Below, piece by piece: positions 26,576-36,513 of a stretch of DNA of 64,000 nucleotides. Source of the DNA: Vibrio rhodolitus (lineage in GTDB: Bacteria > Pseudomonadota > Gammaproteobacteria > Enterobacterales > Vibrionaceae); NCBI RefSeq assembly GCF_003350325.1, contig NZ_QLYZ01000003.1, positions 124,882 through 188,881 of the forward strand, given 5' to 3'. Position numbers and translations under genes: made by a program. The notes under the pieces are model-generated. The model was given only the letters and a program-made list of their open reading frames with translations. It did no database searches and had not been told where the DNA came from. Every line of letters begins with the position of its first letter. Within the stretch, counting starts at the first letter, position 1.

Positions 26576-26895
26576 AGCGGCTCTTCGTTATCTTATGGTA
26601 TTGGCTAATCATCTGGCATAACAAGCTCGCCTAATATTCGTCGAACTTATTACTAGCTTTAGAGTGATATATTCTATTGTTCACAGCAATTATCATAGTT
26701 TCCAACTGTTAAGCGGGTAAAGTTTTTTACTTAGCGGGCAACTAGCAAGTCGGAAATTTCTTCTTCCTTTAGGCAAATTATTAGCAGCACGGTTTACGTG
26801 TGCCTCACAAAAAACTGGCGGCATCGCTTAGCCACATTGCCAAATAAAACCTGTTGTGAGACAAGGGATTGGCGCCGCGATTAAAGGGAGAAAAT
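26576..26895. other. Intergenic region upstream of acyl-CoA ligase
   Basis: About 320 bases without a gene. It should hold the ligase promoter (minus) and leads to the GNAT remnant. No clear operator seen. Confidence 0.35.
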
Positions 26896-27030
26896 ATGAT
26901 TGTAAGGAAAGCGACAAAACAAGATGCCAGCCCTCACAACACAAGAGCACATGCTTTTTACACCAGAATGGGCGCCCAAATAGAGCGTATGGAAGGTGCA
27001 CGCCCCTTTTTCCGCTGGGAGATGAAGTGA
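26896..27030 (+). pseudogene. GNAT acetyltransferase remnant with internal deletion
   Basis: A 44-codon ORF with good ribosome site (AAGGGAGAAAAT) begins MIVRKATKQDA, a typical GNAT N-terminus, and passes directly to NTRAHAFYTRMGAQIERMEG, the typical GNAT C-terminal helix and strand, ending FFRWEMK. The acetyl-CoA-binding core (about 90-100 residues) is missing, so an in-frame internal deletion is likely and the product is not functional. Confidence 0.65.
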
Positions 27031-27151
27031 TAGTGAGTGGCGTATGATTTTAATTGACAAATTCTACACCAATAAAGGACTCTATAATGCTGCGTTAATT
27101 TTACCGCACTAGCTGTTGCAGCAGCTTTAACTGTTAAAGATAAGGTAAAAT

Positions 27152-27943
27152 ATGAAGTTTCCTAAGTCACTTCCAACTTCTCACCAAACACTACTTGAGC
27201 AACTTGTTCAGGTGCTTTCTCAAGATAGCCGAATTTGCGGTATTGGTTGTAGCGGCTCATACGCCTCCGACTCGATGGATCAATACAGCGACTTAGATTT
27301 AGTTATCGCCATTGAGCCAGAACACTATCCAGAAGTGATGGCACAACGCTTTGAGATTTTAACTCAGTTTGAGCAATTGCTGGCCGCGTTTACTGGCGAG
27401 CATGTCGGTGAACCACGACTGATTGTCTCGGTGTTTGATTGCGCTGAAGTGCTGCATGTTGATTTCAAATTTGTTGCTTTGCCTGATGCGGCGCAGCGAG
27501 TCGATGATACGCAAGTGTTGTGGCAAAAAGGCACACTATTAAGTGATGTATTTGCAACCGCTAAGCCGCAGTATCCGCAGCCAAATCCACAATGGATTGA
27601 AGATAGGTTCTGGGTATGGATGCACTATGCAGCGACCAAAATTGCGCGAGGCGAGTATTTTGAGACGCTTGAATTTCTCTCGTTCTTACGTCAAAACGTT
27701 TTGTCTCCTTTAGCTCTTAAGCAAGCAGGTTTAACTCCATCGGGTGTACGAACGATCGAGAAAAGACTGCCAGAATTTAGTGCAAAATTGCTAAAAACAG
27801 TCGCGATGCCAGAGAAAGCATCACTCACCTCTGCATTAGAGCAGTGCGTTGCGATTTACCTAGAGTTACGTGCAAACGAAGAGATTCAAGTAAACGACAG
27901 AGCCAAAGATGCGTGTGTTGGTTACTTGCGTGACTTGGTGTAA
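27152..27943 (+). CDS. Nucleotidyltransferase-fold protein
   Basis: 263 residues. The pol-beta-like motif reads GCSGSYASDSMDQYSDLDLVIA, with the SDLDL acidic pair, and a third acidic residue in VLHVDFKFVAL. A helical C-terminal domain follows. This resembles aminoglycoside adenylyltransferase-like and other small-molecule nucleotidyltransferases. Substrate not known; resistance function should not be assumed. Ribosome site AAGGT. Confidence 0.8.
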   Translation: MKFPKSLPTSHQTLLEQLVQVLSQDSRICGIGCSGSYASDSMDQYSDLDLVIAIEPEHYPEVMAQRFEILTQFEQLLAAFTGEHVGEPRLIVSVFDCAEVLHVDFKFVALPDAAQRVDDTQVLWQKGTLLSDVFATAKPQYPQPNPQWIEDRFWVWMHYAATKIARGEYFETLEFLSFLRQNVLSPLALKQAGLTPSGVRTIEKRLPEFSAKLLKTVAMPEKASLTSALEQCVAIYLELRANEEIQVNDRAKDACVGYLRDLV

Positions 27944-27960
27944 TCGACGAAATGCAATTA

Positions 27961-27991
27961 AAAACCCCCTTGGCATAACCTAGGGGGTTTT
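27961..27991. terminator. Bidirectional terminator
   Basis: AAAACCCCCT (27961-27970) and AGGGGGTTTT (27982-27991) with an 11-base loop; between converging genes. Confidence 0.9.
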
Positions 27992-28019
27992 AATATATCG
28001 CAAGTCTAGCGTTGAGGAC

Positions 28020-31000
28020 TTAGGCTAACAGTACACACTTAGCTAATGCTTCTTTGACTACGCGTGAACGATCTTTGGTCAGCGGTTCCATCAACTGCGT
28101 TGCATCATCCGCTTGGCTTAAGATTTCTGGTAGTTGTGCGCGTCTGCCCGCGTGCAGGTAGTTTAGCGTGCGCTCAAAATCACCATATTGCCCACGAGCA
28201 TGGACTTGAATAAACTCGCCACAGGCTTCAAATTCAGCATGCTTGATGCAGAACAAAGTCATGTGCGCAGCATCGATCTCCAATTGCAGCATCCAGTTAA
28301 GTAAAAACAGCATGCCTTGTTCCGAGACGTCTTCTTCACGCTCTTGCTCCAAATAGCTATCGAAATCAATTTCACCTTCGGCAAGTTGATGGATTAGCCA
28401 AGCTTTCTCGTGTTGTCGCTCGATGAATTTAAAGCCGCGATAATCATGGTTAAATAGCAGTTTAGCCAGCTTGTCACGCTGAGGCTTCTCTAGCATCCAC
28501 AATAGCTGTCCTAGGCTGTAAAGGCGGTATTCATCCAAGCTTGGACGCAAGTGTTCCGATTCGATTTGCGCGCGATAAAGGGCGGAAATGGTTGGATAAT
28601 CAATATTCCCAGCTAGGTAGGCTAAGGTTTGCTCAAGTAGATGCTCGATACGTTGCGGCGTTTGCTGCAGTTCATCAATGCGTGTTAGTACCGCTTGATG
28701 GTCAACGGTTTCATCAAGGATAACCAGCATGCCATTTGGCAGCCCGTTTTGATAAACCTCTAGTGGCACTTCTTTATCAGCCATCAGCACAACATATTTA
28801 TCGCCTTGTTTTTGCACCACGGTGCTCGCGAGCCAGCTCATGCCATCCATATGGCAATGTTTATCATGCACGGTGTGCTCATTTACGATTACTTGTTTGC
28901 GCAGCTTAGCGGGTACTTTATCTCCTTCACCCACATACAGGCAACTCGTGCCTAGCTTGTGACCGAGGGCAAACTCCCACGAAGTTGTGTTGCGCTGAAT
29001 TACCAATCGTAATGCTCGCTCAAAGTCATGCTCAATGTCTAATGTGATGTCTGGGTATTTCAGCGATGCGTGATGTAAGAAAGCCACACGGGTGCTTTCA
29101 TTAATAAACTTCAAACCTTCATGCAGCGCCTCGGCTTTTTTACGATCTAGACTGCCAAACATACTGGTTGAGGTATTGGTGATCTCGCTGTAGCGATCTA
29201 GCCAGTGGGAGTACTTTTCAATATCGCGAGTACCGCTCACTCGGCTCATCTCATAGGCTTTGAGAATGCCGGAATCGATGCCCGCTTTTTCAAGTTGCTC
29301 GTGAATCTCAATATCATCCAACACGTTGTTGAATTCGATACCCCATGGACCATCAGAGTAGGCGCGCAATACGTTGCGTGCAACGCGAACTGGCGCTAGC
29401 GCTTTGATAAATTGCCATAGGCGATCCGCTTGTGCTCGCTGTGGCAGAGGCAGTTGTCTTAGCCAAAAGGCAATCAAGGTGAAGCGTTGGAAGTCTTCAT
29501 CATGATCGTGTAAGAACTCATAGCCTGGTTGCTGTTCGCTGAATTTACTGAGGTAGAGATTGCCTCGGCAGCAATCATCACGATGCAGTTGCGGCTCTAA
29601 CAGTGCCAGTAAGCTGGCTTGATCTTCGCTTGGATTTTCCGCGCAAAAGTAGTCGCGTACACGGGCAATATCTTGCTCAGTGAGTCCTTTATGCTCAGGG
29701 CAGTGATAGTTCCCTTTGATAAAGGCTTCTTCTAGAATCTTATCGACCGCTTGTTGCCAAATATTCTGTTGATTTAAGTAGTTGAACAGCGCTTCGGTAA
29801 CATCATCGCCAATGCGTTGAGTAAAATCCGCATGCAGTTGATAACAGGCAAGCGCAATAAAGCCCATATGTGCTCGCGGGTAATAGTCGGGATGACATAA
29901 CTCACGAGAACTTCGCAGCACACTGTCGACCAACTGAAAATTCTTTTTATATAGAATTTCATCGTTATCGGTGAAGGAGTAGAAGATGGATTGCATTTCA
30001 CGTGTTAGCGCGCCATCTTGCTCATCGCCATCCTCGGTTTTTGGTTCTGGCAGTTGGCTGTAGCGACGGTAGTAATCTTGGCGAGAAATAAGCGGCTCGT
30101 CGTCATCAGTGAGTGACTCCATCATATACTCACTAAACTCGCGTTTGCCTAGTACGCGGTAGAAAACATCAATGACGCGCAAATACTGTGCGTATCGTGC
30201 TTTGAGAAGCGAGACTTCGCTGTCAGGGGTGATGGTGAGAGTGGTGATCAAGCCATTGGCGAGCTCAATCGTGGTCTCTTCACCAAAATGATCAGTTAAC
30301 AAATCCCCGCGCACAAGCTCAAGAATACTTTCGATCTCTTCAGCGATGCCTTGGTTGTTGTATTCCCATTTACAAACATGATCATCGATATGATCCGCCA
30401 TCTCAGGTGCATGTTGATGAGCAAGAGGTAAAAGTTCGATCTCTTGCAAAGATTCTAGCGCTTCTAGCTCAGAGCCATCTTCGATGTAGCACCATAAACG
30501 CTCACCTTGTGGCAGTGCAAGGATCAAAGGTTTAAGTACTTCACTGCCATAGTTAAGATCAAAGCGGCGGTCGTCACGTTCGAGATAGGCTCGGTATTTG
30601 GCGCGTTTTTCCAATGCACGTTCAGCAGGCTTAACGAGGTCTCCAGAAACATGGCTTTCGATATAGCATTGCAGATCGTAGGCTTCATCTTCGAGGGTAC
30701 TTGCCATAAATGGCTGCTGCATAAAGGCGTCGTCTTCTTGCTCATCATGGTTATGGCTACGGGCAAACAGAGTTTGATAGAGCCAGATAACCGGTTTGTA
30801 GCCGCTTAAATCGGCTTCGTCATCGTCGCTCTCGTCATAACTTACCAGCAGCACTGGCTCAGCTTTAAAGCGCGCCACCATCAACTGTTTGAAACTGGCG
30901 TATTGGCATGGATTCTGTTGCAAGTATTCGCCGAGTGGCTGAAACGTGGTGTCGTTGCTGTATGGATCATCCATAAACATCGCCAAGCGGAAACTTGGGT

Positions 31001-31610
31001 TATCACACCAAATAAAGGCTTTGATCACCTCTGGGTGCCAGCCATGTTCATTCAAAAACGCGGCGAGGTATTCTTCGTATTGCGTCGCGTGTTCATCGTC
31101 CCAGTAAGGCACAAAGAACTGACCGACTAAGTAGGCGTATTGTAGATCGGTTTTTGCCAGCATATACACCGCTTCAATGCCAAATACGCGCATGTCGTCG
31201 ATCCACATATCGTCGGTATCATTAACGCGGCGCGTGTAAGCAACAATCGCTTTGGCAGTTTCGACTACGGTTGCTTTTAGCTCTGGGTACTGTAGGGCAG
31301 CGGCAAACAAAATCACTTCTGAGATATAGACTTCTCGCTGATCGGTAATTTCGTGGGCGTAATAATGGCTGCCACCTTCTTGCCCCATATTCAGGGCGGA
31401 TTTAAGTAGCTCAAGGTTGTCGCCTGCATCGCTTGGCTGCAAGCGGCGCACACCTTGCGCGTCTTGCTGTTTGAACTCCACATCAAAGTGATGTTGGTTA
31501 AAAGCCTCACCACTTTTTAATAGCGCTTGATACTGAATGAGTGCAGATTCAATTTGTTCAGGCTGGTGGATATCGAGGGTGATGATTTGGGTTTTATCAA
31601 ACTGGTTCAT
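28020..31610 (-). CDS. Large soluble protein of unknown function
   Basis: 1196 residues from ATG 31610 (an upstream ATG at 31625 gives 1201). Very acidic, Leu/Glu/Asp/Tyr-rich and largely helical; no signal peptide or membrane segment. No enzyme motif, nucleotide-binding loop or obvious repeat was recognised. Local stretches such as LLKSALNMGQEGGSHYYAHE and the C-terminal helical pairs could be HEAT-like or TPR-like solenoid. Monocistronic, divergent from ggt. Composition fits the host, so it is not an obvious recent import. Confidence 0.8.
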   Translation of the reverse strand: MNQFDKTQIITLDIHQPEQIESALIQYQALLKSGEAFNQHHFDVEFKQQDAQGVRRLQPSDAGDNLELLKSALNMGQEGGSHYYAHEITDQREVYISEVILFAAALQYPELKATVVETAKAIVAYTRRVNDTDDMWIDDMRVFGIEAVYMLAKTDLQYAYLVGQFFVPYWDDEHATQYEEYLAAFLNEHGWHPEVIKAFIWCDNPSFRLAMFMDDPYSNDTTFQPLGEYLQQNPCQYASFKQLMVARFKAEPVLLVSYDESDDDEADLSGYKPVIWLYQTLFARSHNHDEQEDDAFMQQPFMASTLEDEAYDLQCYIESHVSGDLVKPAERALEKRAKYRAYLERDDRRFDLNYGSEVLKPLILALPQGERLWCYIEDGSELEALESLQEIELLPLAHQHAPEMADHIDDHVCKWEYNNQGIAEEIESILELVRGDLLTDHFGEETTIELANGLITTLTITPDSEVSLLKARYAQYLRVIDVFYRVLGKREFSEYMMESLTDDDEPLISRQDYYRRYSQLPEPKTEDGDEQDGALTREMQSIFYSFTDNDEILYKKNFQLVDSVLRSSRELCHPDYYPRAHMGFIALACYQLHADFTQRIGDDVTEALFNYLNQQNIWQQAVDKILEEAFIKGNYHCPEHKGLTEQDIARVRDYFCAENPSEDQASLLALLEPQLHRDDCCRGNLYLSKFSEQQPGYEFLHDHDEDFQRFTLIAFWLRQLPLPQRAQADRLWQFIKALAPVRVARNVLRAYSDGPWGIEFNNVLDDIEIHEQLEKAGIDSGILKAYEMSRVSGTRDIEKYSHWLDRYSEITNTSTSMFGSLDRKKAEALHEGLKFINESTRVAFLHHASLKYPDITLDIEHDFERALRLVIQRNTTSWEFALGHKLGTSCLYVGEGDKVPAKLRKQVIVNEHTVHDKHCHMDGMSWLASTVVQKQGDKYVVLMADKEVPLEVYQNGLPNGMLVILDETVDHQAVLTRIDELQQTPQRIEHLLEQTLAYLAGNIDYPTISALYRAQIESEHLRPSLDEYRLYSLGQLLWMLEKPQRDKLAKLLFNHDYRGFKFIERQHEKAWLIHQLAEGEIDFDSYLEQEREEDVSEQGMLFLLNWMLQLEIDAAHMTLFCIKHAEFEACGEFIQVHARGQYGDFERTLNYLHAGRRAQLPEILSQADDATQLMEPLTKDRSRVVKEALAKCVLLA

Positions 31611-31817
31611 GGACCGATACTGCATGATGAAATAACTGCAAATACAGTAATTTAAAATGTTAACGCCGAAAACACGCTTGTAGCAGAAAGCAGAGCTAAC
31701 GCAGTTAACGGCAGAAAAAACTGCCTTAAGATCCCCATTTTGGTCGAGAAATCAGCAGAGTATTACTGCCATTGCTAAAGTGTTTACAAGGTATCCGCGC
31801 TCACAAGGAAGAGGACC

Positions 31818-33560
31818 ATGGGTAAAAAACCGTTGCTGATATTAAGTTTGGCACTGTTGTCGAACCTAACATTTGCCGCTGATGTTGCTGACAGTGTCGC
31901 GCCTGAACTCACCAGCCAGATCAATGCAAAACAAAGTGTAACTGCCAAAGAATTTGTGGTTGCTGCGGCGCATCCGTTGGCGGTGGAGGCGGGTTATCAA
32001 GTGTTGAAAAGCGGTGGCAGTGCCGCGGATGCTTTAGTTACAGTGCAGACCGTATTAGGCTTGGTTGAGCCGCAATCTTCAGGTTTAGGTGGCGGCGCAT
32101 TTCTGGTTTACTACAACGCTGAGAGGCAGCAACTCACCACCTATGACGGTCGAGAAACCGCACCACTAGCAGCAAGACCGGAGCTGTTTCAGGATGAAAA
32201 CGGCGAGCCACTTAAGTTCTTTGATGCGGTTGTCGGTGGGCGCTCTGTCGGTACGCCAGGTACGGTAAAGCTGCTTGCTGATATTCACCGCCAATATGGC
32301 GAGCAGCAATGGGCAAGTTTGCTTAAGCCCGCGATTGATCTTGCAAGAGATGGATTTGAGGTCTCGGAGCGTTTGGCAAGCTCTATTGCACGTGATAACG
32401 AGCGATTAAGCCGCTATCCAGATACCAAGCGCTACTTCTTTACTGAATCCGGACAGCCTTTGCAGCAAGGTAGCCTGTTGAAAAATGCCGAGTATGCTCA
32501 GACGCTAGAATTACTGGCGAAAGAGGGCGAGCAAGCTTTCTACCGTGGCAAGATCGCGCAAGATATTGTCAGCAAAGTTCAAGGCATCACGGATAACCCC
32601 GGTTCGCTGGCTGTTGAGGATTTTGCTACTTACAAAGTTATCGAGCGAGAGCCAGTTTGTGCGCCCTATCGTCAGTATCAGGTATGTGGCATGGGACCAC
32701 CAAGCTCTGGCGCATTAACTGTCGGGCAGATCCTTGGCATCACCGCGCACTTTGATCTGAGTAAAATGGGCGCTGATGATCCGCAATCATGGCAGATCAT
32801 TGGTGATGCCTCACGTTTAGCTTTTGCTGATCGTGGGCGTTATATCGCCGATACGGATTTTGTCCCAATGCCACATGGCTTGCTTGATCCTGACTACTTG
32901 GCTGAGCGGGCAGACTTGATTAAACAGGGTAAAGCTCTTGAGCAAGTAGAGCCAGGCAATCCACCTTGGAGTCAGCGAATTGCGCAAGCTGATGACCAAT
33001 CAATTGAGCTGCCAAGTACCACCCACATTGTGATTGTTGATAAGCAGGGCAACATCATCTCCATGACCAGTACGATTGAAAATGGCTTCGGTTCACGGGT
33101 GATGAGTAACGGTTTCCTGCTTAATAATGAACTGACCGATTTCTCGTTTGCTTCACACAAAAATGGTTACCCAATCGCCAATCGCGTTGAACCGGGCAAG
33201 CGCCCACGTTCTTCAATGGCACCGACTATTGTGATGAAAGAGGGCAAACCCTATATGGCACTAGGCTCGCCGGGCGGCTCTCGTATCATCGGGTATATGG
33301 CACAAACGCTTATCGCCCACTTTGAATGGGGCATGGACATCCAACAGGCGATCAATATGCCGCGTATGCTCAACCGTTTTGGCAGCTACGATTTAGAGCA
33401 AGGTACTGACGCAGAAAAGCTTAAACCGGCACTTGAGGCGATGGGCTACAAGGTCGATATTCGTGATTTGAATTCCGGTCTGCAAGGTGTGGTGTTTACC
33501 GAAGGTCAGATGATAGGCGGCGCTGATCCAAGGCGAGAAGGTATCGTGTTGGGTGATTGA
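31818..33560 (+). CDS. ggt: Gamma-glutamyltransferase
   Basis: 580 residues with signal peptide (cleavage after TFA, about residue 21), so periplasmic. The autocleavage site is in the STTH motif (S400-T401-T402-H403); T401 is the N-terminal nucleophile of the small subunit. Later motifs RSSMAPTIV and GSPGGSRIIG complete the active site. It cleaves or transfers the gamma-glutamyl group of glutathione and other gamma-glutamyl compounds. Ribosome site AGGAAGAGG. Monocistronic. Confidence 0.96.
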   Translation: MGKKPLLILSLALLSNLTFAADVADSVAPELTSQINAKQSVTAKEFVVAAAHPLAVEAGYQVLKSGGSAADALVTVQTVLGLVEPQSSGLGGGAFLVYYNAERQQLTTYDGRETAPLAARPELFQDENGEPLKFFDAVVGGRSVGTPGTVKLLADIHRQYGEQQWASLLKPAIDLARDGFEVSERLASSIARDNERLSRYPDTKRYFFTESGQPLQQGSLLKNAEYAQTLELLAKEGEQAFYRGKIAQDIVSKVQGITDNPGSLAVEDFATYKVIEREPVCAPYRQYQVCGMGPPSSGALTVGQILGITAHFDLSKMGADDPQSWQIIGDASRLAFADRGRYIADTDFVPMPHGLLDPDYLAERADLIKQGKALEQVEPGNPPWSQRIAQADDQSIELPSTTHIVIVDKQGNIISMTSTIENGFGSRVMSNGFLLNNELTDFSFASHKNGYPIANRVEPGKRPRSSMAPTIVMKEGKPYMALGSPGGSRIIGYMAQTLIAHFEWGMDIQQAINMPRMLNRFGSYDLEQGTDAEKLKPALEAMGYKVDIRDLNSGLQGVVFTEGQMIGGADPRREGIVLGD

Positions 33561-33689
33561 TTACGTTGATCTGAAAGCTCTGCTTGGGGCATCAAGATCG
33601 GAATGGTTTGGATAAATAGATGAGGGAGCAGTGAGTCTTCCTCATTGTCTGAGTTACAAGTTAACATTTGTCTGATTTGGTGATTAATT

Positions 33690-33707
33690 GTTATGTTATA
33701 ACATAAC
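33690..33707. promoter_or_regulatory. Zur box upstream of M23 endopeptidase gene
   Basis: GTTATGTTATAACATAAC is a perfect 18-bp palindrome of the Zur type, ending 12 bases before the start codon at 33720. It predicts repression by Zn-loaded Zur and induction in zinc starvation. Confidence 0.85.
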
Positions 33708-33719
33708 TAAAATTCATCA

Positions 33720-34970
33720 ATGCTTTTACCCATGAACAAAATCAGACTGACATTAGTAGCATTTGCGCTTAGTGCATTTGCAGTTGCAGCGCTTATTTCC
33801 GAGCAGCCGATTGAGCCAGAGCCCGCAGCACCAATTAAAGTCACCGCTTATCAACCTGCCACTAAAGCTGCGAATAGCTCCGCACCGGATCAGCCGATAC
33901 GGGTTCACTACTTTGTAAAAGTGGGCGATACCCTCAGTGGTATTTTTTCCGACTGGAATCTTCCCTATACAGATTTGCAGCAGATACTCTCAGCAGACCA
34001 TGCGACCTTGCAACTTGATACTATTAAGCCGGGTGACTATTTAGAATTTTCACTCGATAAACAGACAAGGCAACTCAATAGCCTGACTTACCATATTAGT
34101 CTGGTAGAGAAAGCCATTTATAGTCGAGAGCAAAATGGGGAGTTTGGTTACCAATTTACTGAGTCCCCCTCGACGTGGCGTGAGAACCTCTATTCGGGAA
34201 GTGTTGATGGCAGCTTTTCCTTATCTGCACATAAACTTGGGCTTTCTTCTAAGCAGATCGCGAACATAACTCGAGTATTGAAAGATAAGCTCAATTTCTC
34301 TCGCGCATTAAGGGCAGGGGATCGCTTTGATGTATTAGTTAAAGAGCAATATCTTGGCGAACATGCGACTGGTAATAGTGAGATTCAAGCTATTTCATTT
34401 AAGCTAGCGCGCGGAGAAGTCGCGGCGTTTCTTGCAGAGGACGGGCGGTTTTATGATCGCGAAGGTAATAGTTTGGAGCGTGCGTTTAACCGTTATCCAA
34501 TCGACAGGCAGTATCGCCGCATTACCTCACCATTTAATCCCAAGCGTAAACACCCCGTCACAGGAAGAGTGACGCCACATAATGGTACAGATTTCGCCAC
34601 CCCAGTTGGCGCTCCGATATATTCAATCGGTGATGGCAAAGTGATCGGGGTGAGAAATCATCCTTATGCGGGCAAATATTTGGTGATTGAGCACAACAGT
34701 GTTTATAAAACGCGTTATCTGCATTTGGATAAATTTCTGGTTAAGAAAGGGCAATATGTTCAACGCGGTCAAAAAATTGCGCTGTCTGGGGCGACCGGTC
34801 GCTTGACTGGACCACATCTGCATTTTGAAGTGCTAGTACGCAATCGCGCTGTTGATCCAATGAAGGCGGATCTGCCGCTTGCTTCATCAGTGTCTGACGC
34901 TGATAAGCCTGCTTTTATCGCTAGGGTTAAAGCCTTTGATCAACGGTTGCTTGAGAATAGCGCAGGTTAG
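33720..34970 (+). CDS. shyB: M23 peptidoglycan DD-endopeptidase, zinc-starvation type
   Basis: 416 residues (an ATG at 33732 would shorten it by 4). An N-terminal membrane segment (about 10-28), then LysM/OapA-like domain (RVHYFVKVGDTLSGIFSDW) and a C-terminal M23 peptidase domain with the zinc motif HNGTDF and HLHFEV. It cuts D-Ala-mDAP crosslinks during cell elongation in the periplasm. The perfect Zur box upstream matches Vibrio ShyB, the zinc-starvation-induced paralog of ShyA. The identity rests on architecture plus the Zur box. Confidence 0.85.
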   Translation: MLLPMNKIRLTLVAFALSAFAVAALISEQPIEPEPAAPIKVTAYQPATKAANSSAPDQPIRVHYFVKVGDTLSGIFSDWNLPYTDLQQILSADHATLQLDTIKPGDYLEFSLDKQTRQLNSLTYHISLVEKAIYSREQNGEFGYQFTESPSTWRENLYSGSVDGSFSLSAHKLGLSSKQIANITRVLKDKLNFSRALRAGDRFDVLVKEQYLGEHATGNSEIQAISFKLARGEVAAFLAEDGRFYDREGNSLERAFNRYPIDRQYRRITSPFNPKRKHPVTGRVTPHNGTDFATPVGAPIYSIGDGKVIGVRNHPYAGKYLVIEHNSVYKTRYLHLDKFLVKKGQYVQRGQKIALSGATGRLTGPHLHFEVLVRNRAVDPMKADLPLASSVSDADKPAFIARVKAFDQRLLENSAG

Positions 34971-34981
34971 ATATAGATAGA

Positions 34982-35012
34982 AAAACAGCAACTCATTGAG
35001 TTGCTGTTTTGT
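34982..35012. terminator. Bidirectional terminator
   Basis: A 12-bp stem AAAACAGCAACT (34982-34993) and AGTTGCTGTTTT (34999-35010). Confidence 0.9.
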
Positions 35013-35069
35013 CTTAAGTGATTTGAAATTTGAAAGACTAGTGGATTAACTGGTTTAGTCGAAAATCAT

Positions 35070-36146
35070 TTAGCCGAAGATCACTGTGTACAAGAAGCCT
35101 GCGCCAATCGCCATACTTAGAATAACCACTAGGAATGCCGCAATCATTTGGTTCTTGAAGATAGACTTAAGCAAGATAACTTCTGTCAAACTTGCACCCG
35201 CACTACCGATAATCAACGCCATTACTGAACCCAACGCCATGCCTTTTTGTACCAATGCTGCACTTAGTGGGATGACCGCTTCAGCACGAATGTACAAAGG
35301 AATACCAATTACAGCCGCTACAGGAATCGCATACCATTTACCTGCACCAGCGTATTCCGCGATTAGGTCAGTTGGAATAAAGCCGTAGATAAATGAGCCA
35401 ATCGCAATACCTAACATTAGGTAAGGCAGTACTTGTTTAAAGTCTTTCCAAGTTGAAAGCCAAATACGCATCCAACGGCTTGGTTGTTTGGTTTCAACCA
35501 TAGTTGCAGTCGCGCTACCGTCAGTTGAGCAACAAGATACTTTCACTTCAGGCTCTGGTTTTGAACTTGTGCAGCAGCTAGTTGGAGCTGGTACAGGCTC
35601 AGGTTTAGTGCAGCAAGACGTTGCCGCTTCTACTACTGGTTTGCTATCGCCACAGCTTGATTTGCTAGAGCAGCTTGATGCATTCGCAGATTCGTAAGCT
35701 TCAGGTTTTACGTAACGCTCAAAGCCCAGTTTTTCCAACACATAACCCGCCACAACCGATACTGTCATTGCGATAGCAAAGTAGAACAACGCCACTTGCC
35801 AGCCAAATGTCACTACGAATAGACCAATAATTACTGGGTTAAGTAGTGGGCTTGCGAATAGAAACACCATCATCGGACCAAAACCAGCACGCGCACGTAG
35901 CAAGCCTTTTAGGAAAGGGATGGTTGAGCACGAGCAGAACGGTGTAATAGAACCTAATAGTGCCGCGATAAAGTAGCCTTTACCGTTACGCGAACTTAGG
36001 ATCGATTGGATCTTTTCTGGGGTTAGAAATTCTTGCAACACACCTACGATGTAGCTGATTGCTAGGAATAGAATAATCAATTCCACCGCTAAAAACGCGA
36101 ACATGTCTAGGGCGTCGCGTGCCATTGTCATCAATTCATTACTCAT
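35070..36146 (-). CDS. DUF318/UPF0718 permease with Cys-rich cytoplasmic loop
   Basis: 358 residues, eight or so membrane helices in two halves. The family motif SITPFCSCSTIPFLKG near residue 70 is clear; the second half has GIPLYIRAEAVIPLSAAL. The central loop (about 150-220) carries repeated SCC/TSCC-type motifs (at least ten Cys). ArsP-type organoarsenical exporters belong to the same family, so arsenic or another thiophilic compound is a plausible substrate. Upstream palindrome shared with the ArsR regulator supports metal or metalloid control. Confidence 0.85.
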   Translation of the reverse strand: MSNELMTMARDALDMFAFLAVELIILFLAISYIVGVLQEFLTPEKIQSILSSRNGKGYFIAALLGSITPFCSCSTIPFLKGLLRARAGFGPMMVFLFASPLLNPVIIGLFVVTFGWQVALFYFAIAMTVSVVAGYVLEKLGFERYVKPEAYESANASSCSSKSSCGDSKPVVEAATSCCTKPEPVPAPTSCCTSSKPEPEVKVSCCSTDGSATATMVETKQPSRWMRIWLSTWKDFKQVLPYLMLGIAIGSFIYGFIPTDLIAEYAGAGKWYAIPVAAVIGIPLYIRAEAVIPLSAALVQKGMALGSVMALIIGSAGASLTEVILLKSIFKNQMIAAFLVVILSMAIGAGFLYTVIFG

Positions 36147-36215
36147 AGGAGCCTCAAATTCTGTTTAATTTCGAAGTTTCTCGAATTATAGAAATATCTC
36201 GCTAATGATCAAGTG

Positions 36216-36239
36216 TTATTTCGATAAAAATCGAAATAA
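36216..36239. promoter_or_regulatory. Candidate ArsR-family operator at the permease gene
   Basis: Perfect palindrome TTATTTCGAT-AAAA-ATCGAAATAA, about 70 bp before the permease start. Related sites lie before arsR and the GST-like gene. Confidence 0.6.
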
Positions 36240-36345
36240 ATTTATTAGGGATAGCTAATGAATGTGTCTTTTTTAGGGGGATTGTTTTTAGAATCAGTAG
36301 GATACTGGCTTTTGTTTTTTGTTGATTCGGTGACTTAGTGAGTGG

Positions 36346-36513
36346 GTATGTCCCGCTTAGTAGTCTGTTGGTTTCTTTCGCTCTGCGATAAGCGGTCCAG
36401 TTACTCTTTGTCTTACCAAAGAGTAACCAGAAAGGCGCTTTAGTCTGCTGGTGTGGTCCGGTCGGTTTTAGGCGTTCCCGACGCCGAAAACCTAAAAATG
36501 CTGTCCTGCATTT
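36346..36513. repeat. Left arm of long inverted repeat
   Basis: About 168 bases that are nearly identical in inverted orientation to 37615-37782, including an internal hairpin (GTTACTCTTTG/CAAAGAGTAAC) and GGCGT-TCCCG-ACGCC. The arms differ mainly in the stretch between the two hairpins and at the outer end. No transposase is present. Confidence 0.85.

Noticed and set aside
27152..27943. Antibiotic-resistance adenylyltransferase
   Set aside because: The nucleotidyltransferase core is clear, but nothing links it to a specific aminoglycoside resistance family or mobile element.
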